Shown: positions 17,832 to 27,256, counted from the first letter of the stretch. The stretch is 56,991 nt of DNA from Secundilactobacillus paracollinoides DSM 15502 = JCM 11969 (GCF_001311135.1 NZ_BBAG01000015.1:1-56991); one strand, 5' to 3'. Program-made: numbers and translations. Notes: a model not told the origin generated them from the letters alone.

Positions 17832-19142
17832 ATGTCTGATTGGCAAACCAAGTGGCCTGAACGGCTCAGCTACGGACTCAGCGATGCAGCGGATAACCTT
17901 GTTTTTCAGGTAATGACGACTTACTTGCTGTTCTTTTACACCGATGTCTATGGTCTGACGCCGGGAGAAGCAGCTATCCTCTTCGTTGTGGCACGAATCG
18001 CGGATGTGATTGAAAGCCCGCTGATCGGTGTCTTGATCGACCATACCCATTCGAGGTGGGGCAAGAGCCGACCGTGGTTTTTATGGCCGGCACTGCCCTA
18101 TGTGGTTTTTGCGATTTTAACCTTTGTCACGCCAGGGTTTTCACACACTGGAAAACTCGTGTGGGCTTACGTCACCTACCTGGGGTTAGGATTCTTCTAC
18201 ACGGCGGTCAACTTACCGATCACGGCCATTTTACCGACCATGTCGCGAAACGAACGCGAGCTGACCTTTCTCGGTGTGATTCGGCAGTTCTTTGGCAGTT
18301 CGGTTCAAATTATTGTGGCCGTCTGCACGCTGCCCCTAGTGGCATTTTTTGGTAAGGGAAATCAGCAACGCGGGTTTCTGCTGACGATTACGTTGTTTGG
18401 CGTGATCTCGTTGATCCTGATTTGGAACACGTTCTTTAACGTGCGGGAACGCTATAGCAATCCTAAAATTGCGCACCAGCCGTTTAAAAAAGTGTTGCCG
18501 ATGATCTTGAAGAACACACCGTGGTTCGTCATATCGGTGGTGATCCTCCTGTTTTGGCTGGTGACCGCTATCAAAAACCAAACGGCAATTTACTATTTCA
18601 AATACACGCTGGGAAACGAGAACCTTGTCCCATTAGCGAACAGTTTTACGTTAGCGTCTCTGATTGGTGTTGTCCTGATCATGCATTTGTCCAATATTCG
18701 CGGCAATAAGCGTACCATGCTAATGGGAATTGTGACCGCGTTTGTCGGCCAAGTCATCATGTTAGCTGGGGTCTATCTGCCGCAGTTGCAGGTGCTCTTT
18801 GCCGGAATCGTTATTAATTCGATCGGTCACGGGATGATCGTCGGCCTGGTATCCATCATGATTTCAGATACGATTCGCTACGGGTCGGCCATGGGCATCC
18901 AAGCGGAAGGCATTCTGGCGTCTAGTGATAACTTTGGTGTCAACGTTGGATTGGGCGTCGGTGGGCTCATTACGGCCGGGCTGTTTGAGCTGTCCGGCTA
19001 CACCGCTGATCACGCGCAGAACGCGGCCACACTGACAATGATCAATGTAAACTATATTTGGATTCCGCTCGTCATTTATGTGGTGATGTTTTTAGTGCTG
19101 CTGGGGTATGACGAGAAAAAGATTAGAAATGTGATTCACTAA
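17832..19142 (+). CDS. GPH-family sugar or glycoside transporter without EIIA domain
   Basis: A 436-residue, 12-helix sodium or proton symporter. GPH signatures are IADVIESPLIGVLIDHTHSR and the following WGKSRPW loop, present as in MelB, XynP and LacS. There is no EIIA extension, unlike LacS at the start of this window, so regulation by HPr would not act on the protein directly. A run of G before ATG 17832 (GGGGGG at 17817-17822) serves as ribosome site. It follows the glpK-like kinase and YagU genes; transport of a glycerol-linked glycoside or another polyol for that kinase is conceivable but untested. Confidence 0.85.
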   Translation: MSDWQTKWPERLSYGLSDAADNLVFQVMTTYLLFFYTDVYGLTPGEAAILFVVARIADVIESPLIGVLIDHTHSRWGKSRPWFLWPALPYVVFAILTFVTPGFSHTGKLVWAYVTYLGLGFFYTAVNLPITAILPTMSRNERELTFLGVIRQFFGSSVQIIVAVCTLPLVAFFGKGNQQRGFLLTITLFGVISLILIWNTFFNVRERYSNPKIAHQPFKKVLPMILKNTPWFVISVVILLFWLVTAIKNQTAIYYFKYTLGNENLVPLANSFTLASLIGVVLIMHLSNIRGNKRTMLMGIVTAFVGQVIMLAGVYLPQLQVLFAGIVINSIGHGMIVGLVSIMISDTIRYGSAMGIQAEGILASSDNFGVNVGLGVGGLITAGLFELSGYTADHAQNAATLTMINVNYIWIPLVIYVVMFLVLLGYDEKKIRNVIH

Positions 19143-19168
19143 AAACGCCTTGTGATGGGCGTTTTTTT
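19142..19168 (+). terminator. terminator after the GPH transporter
   Basis: AAAACGCC-TTGTGAT-GGGCGTTTTTTT, a compact hairpin with a T run, overlaps the stop codon. Confidence 0.85.
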
Positions 19169-19279
19169 GTTGCACTTTATTGTAATGAAAACAATTGTAT
19201 TGACAACTATTTGGGCTGTGATAAACTCGGTGAGTACTTTAGTTGTACTTTAAACTGTTTTTTAAAAGGAGCGTTTAGA

Positions 19280-19579
19280 ATGACACCAGAATTAACCGCA
19301 GAAGACTTGTTTGAGAGCTACACCGGCACCCATAGCAGTCCCTATGATGGTCAAATGGTCACCGTTTCCAGTCAAGTCACCTATGTTGGGCCAGATTCAT
19401 ATGGGTTGCCGTCAATTGAAATGGGCAATCCAAGTGACGGGAAACTCTGGGTCATGGCTGTTGTCAGTGACTATGATGCCGTTCATGAGGGGAATCAGGT
19501 GACCATTACTGGGAACTCGACTGGGTTTACGCAGGGTGGCGTTGTGCTGAAGCATAGTACGATTGTGGAAGTAGCCTGA
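19280..19579 (+). CDS. OB-fold (tRNA_anti-like) small protein
   Basis: A 99-residue soluble protein with beta-rich sequence: YDGQMVTVSSQVTYVG, SIEMGNPSDGKLWV and GNQVTITGNSTGF. The order of strands and the G-x-V-T-I-x-G element resemble the tRNA_anti-like OB-fold family found in small bacterial proteins. AAAAGGAGC (19266-19274) supports the ATG at 19280 rather than an upstream start at 19211. The ligand is unknown. It is a single gene; no terminator is visible before 19671. Confidence 0.65.
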   Translation: MTPELTAEDLFESYTGTHSSPYDGQMVTVSSQVTYVGPDSYGLPSIEMGNPSDGKLWVMAVVSDYDAVHEGNQVTITGNSTGFTQGGVVLKHSTIVEVA

Positions 19580-19679
19580 TTAAATTTCGGCTAGTTAAGT
19601 GGTGTAACTTGAATTTTATAAGGGTAATCGATACCCTAATGATGGTTTTGAATAAGGCATCGTTAGGAGCGTGACTCAA

Positions 19680-19937
19680 GTGAAACGTGAATTTGTACTT
19701 GATAACCAGTTAGTGACTCAAGCTGAGCATGTGTTTCAACAGTTAGGAATAAGTTCAAATAACGCCGTTACGCAGTTCTATCAGGCAGTTGTTGAATTTG
19801 GTGGTCTGCCGTTTGGATCGAAGACATCAGATGATTCGGATATCGAGTCAAAGATTCGTCAGGATTTGGCCGATATTCCGGCGGTGGATCTGAATCAGTC
19901 TGAGGAAGCCCGGCGTGAGTTTTTTGATGAGGATTAG
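19680..19937 (+). CDS. RelB/DinJ-type antitoxin, no toxin adjacent
   Basis: KREFVLDNQLVTQAEHVFQQLG, then NAVTQFYQAVVEFGGLPF: the ribbon-helix-helix layout of RelB/DinJ antitoxins, ending in an acidic tail. The start at GTG 19680 is preferred because AGGAG lies about 11 bases before it, whereas GTG 19671 would touch the ribosome site. The length is 85 residues. A YafQ/RelE toxin gene is normally directly downstream, but here a terminator and a family A repeat follow. It may be an orphan or solitary regulator. Confidence 0.75.
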   Translation: MKREFVLDNQLVTQAEHVFQQLGISSNNAVTQFYQAVVEFGGLPFGSKTSDDSDIESKIRQDLADIPAVDLNQSEEARREFFDED

Positions 19938-19966
19938 GGTGAGTCGGATTTAGATTTATGTAGAGA

Positions 19967-20010
19967 AAGGGCGTCTTGGATTTTTTCCAAGGCGCCCCTT
20001 TGTATTGTTT
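19967..20010 (+). terminator. terminator after the antitoxin gene
   Basis: AGGGCGTCTTGGA-TTTTT-TCCAAGGCGCCCCT makes a strong stem; a run of T follows at 20008-20014. Confidence 0.85.
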
Positions 20011-20035
20011 TTTTGTTGGTGATTGAGGGTCTTGA

Positions 20036-20162
20036 CTACTGTGCCGAAACGAGTTCCGGAAAACAGAAAGCTGCATGCAAATCAACTCTGGCAAAAATGC
20101 CAAGTTCGGTATTTCTGCCAGAGTTGACTTACACTCTGCTTCCTACCGTTTTCCTCCACTCT
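20036..20162 (-). repeat. Family A palindromic repeat abutting a stop codon
   Basis: The left edge is ACTGTGCCGAAACGAGTTCC. The middle stem TCAACTCTGGCA pairs with TGCCAGAGTTGA and the apical stem is AAATGCC/GGTATTT. On the minus strand its AGAGTGGAGG start follows directly on the TAG of the next gene. Confidence 0.85.
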
Positions 20163-20579
20163 CTACCTCATTGCTTTCGGCAAATACCCCACTCGCGTCA
20201 ACAGCTCTTTCGACCGATCCGTTGCCGGCTTAAAGCCGCGGTTGAACAAGTGTCGAAAATACATCAGGTTGTAAAGACCGGCCCAGACCAGATTGAAGGC
20301 AACGCTTGCCACGCTCATGGCGTAGCTCACCATGTTGTTGGTTGGCAGGGAATAAATGCCAAACAGCACGCCCATTTCAATGCCGACCATACACAGCAAG
20401 TTGTACCAGTCGCCGCGAAAGATCGGGACGATCAAGTTAAACCACAGGACGGTCCAGGAGAAGCCGACTTTAGCAATGCGGACATCGCCGTTTTCATTTT
20501 TCACAGTTGCGTAGTTTGGTGGCACCGGTAAGCCATTTGGTCCCTCGTTATTATCGCCGTTTTGAAACGGATTTTGCAT
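20163..20579 (-). CDS. membrane protein of unknown function (DUF2628-like)
   Basis: 138 residues. The N-terminus is hydrophilic and Asn/Pro-rich. Residues of about 38-135 contain SWTVLWFNLIVPIFRGDWYN, two or three membrane segments, and the tail HLFNRGFKPAT. This matches the plan of the DUF2628/HrgC-like proteins common in lactobacilli. AAAGAAGG lies upstream of ATG 20579. The gene is monocistronic and its stop codon is continuous with a family A repeat. Confidence 0.65.
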   Translation of the reverse strand: MQNPFQNGDNNEGPNGLPVPPNYATVKNENGDVRIAKVGFSWTVLWFNLIVPIFRGDWYNLLCMVGIEMGVLFGIYSLPTNNMVSYAMSVASVAFNLVWAGLYNLMYFRHLFNRGFKPATDRSKELLTRVGYLPKAMR

Positions 20580-20648
20580 GATAGACCTTCTTTCAAATTG
20601 GCTCGTTAAAAGTTATTCATCAATGATAAGACAAATTTTGCAAAATGG

Positions 20649-22077
20649 CTAGTATTCGGCCCGTGTAAATTTAACGACGGCTTCACACCGCGGCGTTTGC
20701 GGCATCATGTCGACGGATTGGATGTAGTCCACGTGGTACTTAGTTGTGAGCTGTTTCAGGTCGCGGGCCAGGGTCGATGGGTTGCAGGAAATGTAGACGA
20801 ACTTCTGTGGCAGTGTGTCAAGAATCGTCCGGATAAGGCCATCATCAAGGCCAGTCCGCGGCGGGTCAACAATGAGGGCGTCAAACGAGAAGCCTTCGTC
20901 GATCCATCGTGGAATAACGTCTTCCGCCTTGCCGGTTTCGTAGTGGGCATTGGTAATGCCGTTTAACGCGGCGTTTTCGTTGGCATCCTTCACGGAATCC
21001 GCAATGATGTCCATCCCGCGAACTTCGTGGGCGGCGTGGGCAACGGAGAGGCCAATCGTGCCGACGCCAGCGTAGGCGTCGACCACGTTTTCGTTTTCAC
21101 CAAGGTCAAGCGCTTTGAGGCTTCATCGTACAGTTTCACCGTCTGGTAGGGGTTCAACTGCAAGAACGCGCGGGCAGATAAGTTGAACTGCAGGCCCTTA
21201 AGTTCTTCGCGGATCTGATCCTTCCCGGCTAATCGAATGGTGTCATCACCCCAGATAAGTGAGGTTTTTTCTGGATTGATATTTTGCATGATGGAGACCA
21301 CGTTTGGAAATTTAGCCTGCAGGTTGCTAACCAGTTCGTCGCGTTGCGGGAAGGTCGGCTTGGTCGTGACGAGCACCACCTGCAATTCATTGGTCGCAGC
21401 CGCCTCACGCACAACAATTGTTTTAACAAGTCCGGTCTCACGTCGTTCGTCATAGATGGCGACGTTAAGGTCCTGCAATTGCGAAACGACAAAGCGCATG
21501 ACGGCCATCGTGGCGGGCATCTGAACGGAACAGGTTGCCAGGTCAACCAGGTTGTGGCTGTGCTCTTCATATAGGCCGGCAATGACCTGGCCCTCGGCCG
21601 TCTTGCGCACTTGGAACTGCGCCTTATTCCGATAGCTGTAGGGGTCGTCCATCCCAATTGTCGGTTTTAAAATGTAATGGTGGTAGCCATGTGGTTTGAA
21701 TTTCTCAAGCGACTGCTGCACAACGTCACGTTTAAAGGCGAGTTGTGCCGGATAAGCGAGATGCTCGAGTTCAAAGCCACCGACTTGGCCAGCGTAATCA
21801 TCTCGTGGGGTCACGCGATCCTTGCTGGGGGTTTTGATCCGGTGAATTTTCGCCGTCAGGAATGTTGCTTGATGCCAATCACTTCTGCGACGACGACCTC
21901 TGTGGGAAGGGCACCCTTAATAAAGACCAGCTTGCGTTTGTAGTAGCCGATCCCTTCACCATTGATGCCAAGACGCTTGATAGTCAGCGGGAACCGTTGA
22001 CCGATTTCAACTTGAACGTCAGCTGACCGCTGTTGTGGTCGCCGATTGTGTGTGTAATGTTTTTGTGGGGTTGTCAT
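20649..22077 (-). pseudogene. rlmD: 23S rRNA (uracil-5-)-methyltransferase RlmD/RumA family, two frameshifts
   Basis: S-adenosylmethionine-dependent methylation of a uridine in 23S rRNA (or tRNA). The N-terminal TRAM domain reads [20 protein letters not shown]. The catalytic part has [13 protein letters not shown] (SAM loop), DPPRTGL and [13 protein letters not shown] with the nucleophile cysteine. Two bases are missing: a T near 21868 (CATTCC for CATTTCC) and a G near 21110 (CTTGGTG for CTTGGGTG), both on the minus strand. The repaired protein is 476 residues, a normal length. No strong ribosome site precedes ATG 22077. A true loss would be tolerated, but the simple one-base repairs suggest sequence error. 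Confidence 0.88.
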
Positions 22078-22173
22078 TTTTTGTCCATTCTTTGGGTTGA
22101 GGTTGTTTCTTATTAAATACTGTCATCTAGTGCATAGAGTATTGTATCAGACTCGGCGAACATTTCAAAACTT

Positions 22174-22314
22174 GAGAGTGTGGAGCGAGGCGGTTAAGGG
22201 GCGGAGCAGAAGGGCGTCTGGGCACAAAAGTCTGGGTCTGACTTTTGTGCCCAGACGCCCTTCTGCAGTAGCCCCTTGCCTCGCGGAGCACGTTTCCGCA
22301 ATATAAACTAGAAA
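22174..22314 (+). repeat. Family A palindromic repeat
   Basis: Begins GAGAGTGTGGAGCGAGGCGG. The middle stem AGGGCGTCTGGGCAC pairs perfectly with GTGCCCAGACGCCCT, the apical stem is AAAAGTC/GACTTTT, and the end is CGTTTCCGCAATATAAACTAG. No gene ends before it: it lies upstream of rlmD. Confidence 0.85.
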
Positions 22315-22400
22315 TTCAAGGATCTCCTGTATTAGTAACCAACTTAAGTACGGTCGCTAACTAATACCGACACCACAGCCTGCAATGCCGAACGGCTCCA
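22315..22400 (+). repeat. Family B, divergent subfamily copy
   Basis: AGAAATTCAAGGATCTCC (from 22311) is an exact reverse complement of part of the copy at 25916-26090. ATTAGTAACC...GGTCGCTAACTAAT is the subfamily hairpin, and ACACCACAGCCTGCAATGCCG closes the element. It directly follows a family A copy. Confidence 0.65.
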
Positions 22401-22489
22401 CTACGCTATTCTTGCGATATTAAGTAACAACTCCTCATGATGACCCCATAAAACTCGATAATTAGTCGATAACATTTTCAACTTGGCCT

Positions 22490-22776
22490 GAAGCATTGCT
22501 ATTAATAGCCTTACAAGCAGTCGAGGGCGGATTCTCAGCAAACTCGGTTTAACACCTTATTGATACTTAACCAATAGTAAGAAATAAGCGCATAGTCAGT
22601 GGAATGGAGCAATTTGGCACGGAGCAGTGGTGTCGATGTCACTTGGTGGGCGCGGGTTTGGGCCACCTAGTGACATGCGAGACGATGAAGATCCATTCGA
22701 GTGGCGCACAGCGACAATCGAATTAGCTTCATCGCGAGCCACCACAGCGGAGTGTCAAATCGCGCAATGCAACGGC
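22490..22776 (-). repeat. Family B repeat, full copy
   Basis: Minus orientation. The tail AGCATTGCTATTAATAGCC...GTCGAGGGCGGATTCTC is followed by GTGGAATGGAGCAATTTGG. The nested hairpins are ATGTCACTTGGTGG/CCACCTAGTGACAT and CGATGAAG/CTTCATCG with CATTCGA/TCGAATT. It ends at CAAATCGCGCAATGCAACGG. Between 22401 and 22489 no other feature is seen. Confidence 0.85.
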
Positions 22777-22841
22777 AGTATCATCCATAATTGGGAAGAC
22801 TCCCTGTTCGAGTTAAATACAACAATATTGTTGCAACACAG

Positions 22842-22881
22842 AAAAACACACCCCAGACAACAGGCCTGAGGTGTGTTTTTG
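22842..22881 (-). terminator. terminator of galM
   Basis: AAAAACACACCCCAGA and TGAGGTGTGTTTTT form a stem with T runs on both strands. It lies 70 bases beyond the galM stop codon. Confidence 0.75.
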
Positions 22882-22949
22882 TAGTGTAGTTGAGATTAGT
22901 TAGTTGTTTACAAGTCTCATTATACGCTATTTGTAAGCGGTTTTACACG

Positions 22950-23956
22950 TTATTTTTCATAATATTGGTAACTGATGGTATATTCTTGTAATTTACCGGA
23001 TGGCAACGTAATGTCACCGAACCCGTCGTGGTGAATGGCGTCTGGCAAAGTCTGCGCTTCAGTTGCTAAGGCGTTGTATGGCTTTGATTGGTTAAATGGG
23101 TTAGCGGTGAAGACGACCAGTGAGTTTCGGTCTGAGAAGATGTCCACGTGACGGTTAGAAGCACTGTCACTCAACGTTGCGATGGGCTTGTCAGCACTTG
23201 GAGTGACTTCATAAGCGTCATCAATTTCGACCTTCCCAGTTTCCTGCTTGATGTCAGCCAGGGCACTTGGGATGTCACGAGACTTGCTGAAATCGTAGCC
23301 AGTACCAGCGAGATCAACAAAGTTGCCAGTTGGCACCTTGTCTTTGTCGCTGAGTTCCAGCCGGCGCTTGCCGTTGACTTGGAGCTGCTGGGTGGTCAAA
23401 TCTTTTTGACCATCGGTGATATTCCAGTAAACGTGGTTTGTTGGGTTAAACAGGGTATCAGCTGTCGAGGCGGCTGAGAAGGTGATGGACACCTTGTTGT
23501 CGTCCGTTAACGTAAAGGTGATGCGGGCGTCCAAGTCGCCAGGAAAGTTGTCTTCGTCGCTATCGATGTGACGTGAGAACGTCACGCTGGCGTCATGGTC
23601 ACGAATGGATTGTTCCGCGTCCCAGATGATTTCTGAGAACCCGTGGAAGCCGCCGTGTAAGGTATTGTCGTTTTCGTTTTGGTCGAAATGAACTTCCTGA
23701 CCATCAATGGTGGCTGTGGCCTTGCCGATCCGCCCAGCAACCCGACCAATCGACTTGCACAGACTGTATGATGCAGGACTGTCGTAGTGCGCGAGGTCGT
23801 CAAAGTGGGCAATCAACGGGGTACCGTTGACCGTAAAGGATTGCCAAGTGGCACCAAGGTCAGGACCTTAATAAAGTTACCGTCTTTGTTTGTAATTGTA
23901 TATCGTTCAATGTCGTGGCCGTCTTTTTGGCCAAATACTTCGGATGAAATCTGCAT
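22950..23956 (-). pseudogene. galM: aldose 1-epimerase (galactose mutarotase), one frameshift
   Basis: Interconverts alpha- and beta-anomers of aldoses. It opens MQISSEVFGQKDGHDIERYTI. The family motif NENDNTLHGGFHGF carries one catalytic His, NPTNHVYWN the other, and NSLVVFTANPF follows; the catalytic Glu lies in TEAQTLPDA. The frame breaks near 23870: TTGGTGCC lacks one G, and repair gives VLTLGATWQSFTVNGTPLIAHFDD. The repaired length is 335 residues. AAGGAGG lies before ATG 23956. A partial cre match lies just upstream at 23975-23988. It is a single gene, not linked to a Leloir cluster here. Confidence 0.88.
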
Positions 23957-23974
23957 GAAAAAATCCTCCTTATA

Positions 23975-23988
23975 TGAAAACGATTAAT
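23975..23988 (-). promoter_or_regulatory. cre-like site upstream of galM
   Basis: On the plus strand TGAAAACGATTAAT matches 12 of 14 cre positions. It sits between the ribosome site and the upstream region of galM. Confidence 0.4.
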
Positions 23989-24222
23989 CACCTACTAGTA
24001 TACGCTTTTAAATGAAAAACCAAACTGAAAAATGAAAAAACTTTAGTAAAATAACGAGATTTTTAGTGAATTCTAATACCTTAACAAAACCTTTACACAT
24101 CCTTCACAAAAACAACACAGAAACACAACAAAAAAACGACAATTCTTCTGTACAATAGATTTTGTAATCAAGTAACGCAATGTACAACTTGGAAGGAAGG
24201 ATCACTATGCTACTTGACAACA

Positions 24223-24474
24223 ATGATAATCATTGATAATCATATGGAAACGATCGCCGTTCAGCTTGTCTCAGTTTCGGACAAGGAACTGACGGCTAAA
24301 ACCGAATCGAACCAACTGATCACAATTTCAACAGCTGAAACAAACAAGAAGGATCGCTCCTTCTGGCAATCGTTGAAGGATATTGCGCGAGCAAAAATCT
24401 GGGTGCCAGTCACTAAGGGCACGCATCAGCTTCTCCAATATGATTGGTTGACCGTTGCACCAGAAATGGCGTAA
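24223..24474 (+). CDS. hypothetical small protein, start uncertain
   Basis: Encodes IIIDNHMETIAVQLVSVSD, then a KKDRSFWQSLKDIARAKIW region and a C-terminus LLQYDWLTVAPEMA. No family is recognised; it is soluble, about 83 residues. The best ribosome site (GGAAGGAAGG, 24191-24200) serves ATG 24207, which reads MLLDNNDNH and then stops. That ATG is in a different frame from the long ORF. Either translation starts at ATG 24223 or 24243 without a good site, or an indel near 24220-24240 separates the real start from the body. Confidence 0.5.
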   Translation: MIIIDNHMETIAVQLVSVSDKELTAKTESNQLITISTAETNKKDRSFWQSLKDIARAKIWVPVTKGTHQLLQYDWLTVAPEMA

Positions 24475-24555
24475 GGCAAAATAATTGGCTTTGAGGGCGA
24501 CTCTTGCTACACTGGTATAGGTGTGATAATTGCGTTGAAACAAGGAGGAACCCCA

Positions 24556-25404
24556 ATGTCATTAACGGATACGTACCAGTTAGCAAACGGGACCAAGATT
24601 CAGTGATTGGATTTGGTACCTGGCAGTCAGCGGATGGCGATGAAGCCTATCACGCAGTTCTGGATGCCCTGAAAGCTGGGTATCGTCATATCGATACGCC
24701 GCAGCGTATGGTAACGAAGACAGTGTTGGCAAGGCCATTAAAGATTCTGGCGTTGACCGTGACGAACTCTTCGTAACGACCAAGCTGTGGAATGCGGATC
24801 ATGGTTATGATGCAACTAAGAAAGCCCTAGAAACGTCTCTAGCAAAGCTTGGCTTAGATTACGTCAACTTGTACCTGATTCACTGGGCAAACCCAGTTGC
24901 TTTCCGGGGTAACTGGGAAGAAATGAACGCCGGCTCTTGGCGGGCAATGGAGGAAGCATACGATGCTGGCAAGACAAAAGCAATCGGTGTCTCAAACTTC
25001 CGGCCCAAACATCTGGATGCCCTATTAAAGACTGCTAAGGTAACCCCAATGGTGAACCAACTGTTCATCAATCCGTCCGATCTCGAACCAGAAGTGGTGG
25101 CGTACAACGATGCCCATCATATTTTGACTGAAGCTACAGCCCATTTGGGACAGGGAAGCTGGTCAAGAACAAAGGTATTACCGCGATTGCTGAAAAATAT
25201 GGCAAGTCCGTTCCTCAATTGATCTTGAGATGGCAACTCCAGCATGGTTTCTTACCATTGCCGAAGTCTGTACACACGCAGTACATTCAAGCCAACACCG
25301 AAATTTTCGACTTCAATCTAGCACATACCGATATGACTCAGCTAGATGAAGCTTTCAAAGGTGTGGCTGGTTATGCTCAAGATCCAGATACAGCGCGTTT
25401 TTAA
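24556..25404 (+). pseudogene. aldo/keto reductase, three frameshifts
   Basis: An NADPH-dependent reductase of the AKR5/2,5-diketo-gluconate reductase group. AAGGAGG precedes ATG 24556, and the protein opens MSLTDTYQLANGTKI. Three one-base losses are needed: a C near 24602 (giving IPVIGFGTWQS), a G near 24705 (giving HIDTAAAYGNEDSVG with the catalytic Asp and Tyr) and a T near 25137 (giving LTEAYSPFGTGKL). The catalytic Lys is in VTTKLWNADHG and the His in YLIHW. The C-terminal cofactor part includes LPLPKSV. The repaired length is 283 residues. This is the most damaged gene of the window, yet each break is a single base in a short run. Confidence 0.85.
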
Positions 25405-25471
25405 TCTAAACGTTTGCCATCACTAAACAGTGAGTTCTATTTTTAGATTCATTTAAACCATGCACACAACT

Positions 25472-25512
25472 GAAAAGCCGCGGCAGCCTGTGAGACTGTT
25501 GCGGCTTTTTTC
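25472..25512 (+). terminator. terminator after the aldo/keto reductase gene
   Basis: AAAAGCCGCGGCAG pairs with CTGTTGCGGCTTTTTT and is followed by a T run. Confidence 0.9.
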
Positions 25513-25538
25513 TATGGGTTGAGATTGCTTGGTGATTT

Positions 25539-25822
25539 CGTTGCATTTCGCAATTTGGCAGGCCGTCGTCGTGGCTCGCGACTGAGCTAACTCGATTTCT
25601 GCTGCGCAGCTCTCGAGTGGATCTCAGTCGTCTCGCACATCAGTAACCGACCCAAGAACGGTCGCTAACTGATGTCGACACCACGACGGCCTGCCAAATT
25701 GCTCCATTCCACTGATTGTGAGCAAGCTTTCACGGCTAGTTTAGCATCTCAGTGGGCGTTAACCCATGTCCGAGGAGAATCCGCCCTCGACCGCTAATAA
25801 ATTTTCTGACAGCAATGCTTTT
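25539..25822 (+). repeat. Family B repeat, full copy
   Basis: The outer arms GCAATTTGGCAGGCCGTCGT (25550 on) and ACGACGGCCTGCCAAATTGC (25683 on) are perfect complements. Inside are GACTGAG/CTCAGTC, AACTCGA/TCGAGTG around TGCTGCGCAGC, and ACATCAGTAACCGACC with GGTCGCTAACTGATGT. The tail runs through GAGAATCCGCCCTCGAC to AGCAATGCTT. No gene is present from 25405 to 26242. Confidence 0.9.
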
Positions 25823-25915
25823 TACGGTGTTAGCTCAGAGTTGTGTTTCACTAACTTGTTTCATGATGTTCCTGTGAATGCTTTCCGGTTAATGTTAATT
25901 CGATCAGGATTTTAG

Positions 25916-26090
25916 CGAAGTGGTGCCGGTCGGCATTGCAGGCTGTGGTGTCGGTATTAGTTGGCGACTGTACTTGGGTCGGTTACTAATACGGGAGACG
26001 TTGGAGATCCTTGAATTTCTGAAAAGACATTCACTAGCTCTCCAGAGCGACCCCACCTCAGCCTGCAGGGCCGACCGGCGGAACGGAGCG
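25916..26090 (-). repeat. Family B, divergent subfamily copy
   Basis: The outer stem is GCCGGTCGGC/GCCGACCGG with GCAGGCTG/CAGCCTGC. Inner elements are GTATTAGTTGGCGAC and GGTCGGTTACTAATAC. The overall plan is that of family B, but the arm sequences differ. The copy at 22315 and the fragment at 4328 share parts of this variant. Confidence 0.7.
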
Positions 26091-26242
26091 GGAATTGAAT
26101 GCTATTTTCATCAGAAATCTGTAGAATACATCATGAAATCTTGGCCGACCACCTAAATGCGTTATAATACATGTAACCACTTACAAAAATAGAATAATTG
26201 CGTGGCACCACTGAGTTGTCGCGCAGCCTGGAGGGTTTAATC

Positions 26243-27139
26243 ATGACAAGTAAACGACCAGTTGCGCTGGTAACCGGCGCCTCATCAGGGATTGGGTTTT
26301 CGATCGCGAAGCATCTGTACCGCCACGGTTTCACGGTCTATGCGGGCGCTCGGCGCGTGTACCAAATGGGTGGCCTTGAAGCGCTCGGCATTCACACCAC
26401 TTATTTGGACGTCACAGATACCGATAATATTCAGACCGTTGTCAAACAAATTGCGGCGGACGAGGGTCGGCTTGATGTGTTGGTCAATAATGCCGGTTAC
26501 GGGGTGTTTGGTGCCATCGAAGAGGTACCGCTGGAAAAGGCGCATCAACAGTTTGATGCCAACGTGTTTGGTGTGACTGAAATGAGTAAGGCAGTTCTGC
26601 CAATCATGCGTCAGCAGCAGGATGGGCGGATCATCAATATTAGTTCCCTGGACGGCAAGATTGCCAATCCATTGGGTGGCTGGTATGTCGGGTCAAAGTT
26701 TGCGATTGAAGGCATCAGTGACGCAATGCGGCTTGAACTGGCAGACTTTGGTATCAAGGTCATCGTGATCGAACCGGGTGACATTAAGTCAGACTGGGCT
26801 AAGATTTCAGCCGAACAGTTGGCTGACGTCGCTGGCGATGGCCCTTACCAAGAGTTGTCCGCAGAAGCGGGTGCTTTTTTAAAGACCATCAGCGAGTTTG
26901 GGTCTGAGCCGTCAGTGATTGCGCGCAAGGTTACTTTTGCGGCGACTGTGAGACGACCACGTGCCCGCTATGCGGTTGGCGGCGGTGCGCCGGTTGGTGC
27001 GTTTGCACGGCGGGTGTTGCCGGACAGTGCCATGGACTTTCTGCTGCGACAAAGCGGCAAGTTGGCATTGAAGTATCAAAACAATAAGACAGACCCTGAT
27101 AACCCAGATTTCGACGACGCTTCAGAAGTTGACGAGTAA
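26243..27139 (+). CDS. short-chain dehydrogenase/reductase
   Basis: A classical SDR of 298 residues: TGASSGIG cofactor loop, LVNNAGYG, catalytic Ser in NISSLDGK and YxxxK in YVGSKFA. The C-terminal extension is typical of the retinol-dehydrogenase-like group (RPRARYAVGGG). GGAGGG at 26230-26235 supports ATG 26243 over the in-frame ATG at 26198. It is a single gene; the TPP riboswitch of the thi operon starts about 30 bases after its stop and no terminator is visible between. The substrate is unknown. Confidence 0.82.
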   Translation: MTSKRPVALVTGASSGIGFSIAKHLYRHGFTVYAGARRVYQMGGLEALGIHTTYLDVTDTDNIQTVVKQIAADEGRLDVLVNNAGYGVFGAIEEVPLEKAHQQFDANVFGVTEMSKAVLPIMRQQQDGRIINISSLDGKIANPLGGWYVGSKFAIEGISDAMRLELADFGIKVIVIEPGDIKSDWAKISAEQLADVAGDGPYQELSAEAGAFLKTISEFGSEPSVIARKVTFAATVRRPRARYAVGGGAPVGAFARRVLPDSAMDFLLRQSGKLALKYQNNKTDPDNPDFDDASEVDE

Positions 27140-27165
27140 AACGGTTACAGGTATGATTAAGACAA

Positions 27166-27256
27166 ACAACACGAGGGGTGTCCCGTAACGGGGCTGAGAT
27201 GGCGGTAACGTCTATCCCTTTGAACCTGTAAGGTAATGCTTGCGTAGGAACGTGTT
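27166..27256 (+). ncRNA. TPP riboswitch (THI element)
   Basis: It has the conserved blocks in order: ACGAGGGGTGTC, GGGCTGAGATGGC, CCCTTTGAACCTGT, GGTAATGCTTGCGTAGGAACGT. These form the thiamine pyrophosphate aptamer. It controls the thiM-thiD-thiE operon that follows, closing expression when TPP is plentiful. Confidence 0.95.

Noticed and set aside
19185..19205. A cre box near the OB-fold protein gene (TGAAAACAATTGTA)
   Set aside because: The central CG of the cre consensus is missing.
20013..20531. A 172-codon plus-strand frame over the DUF2628-like gene
   Set aside because: It starts in a terminator and family A repeat and is the complement of the membrane protein gene. No plausible ribosome site is present.
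22930..22944. A cre-like TGTAAGCGGTTTTA just after galM
   Set aside because: It is at the 3' end of galM between the stop codon and the terminator, and no promoter is nearby.
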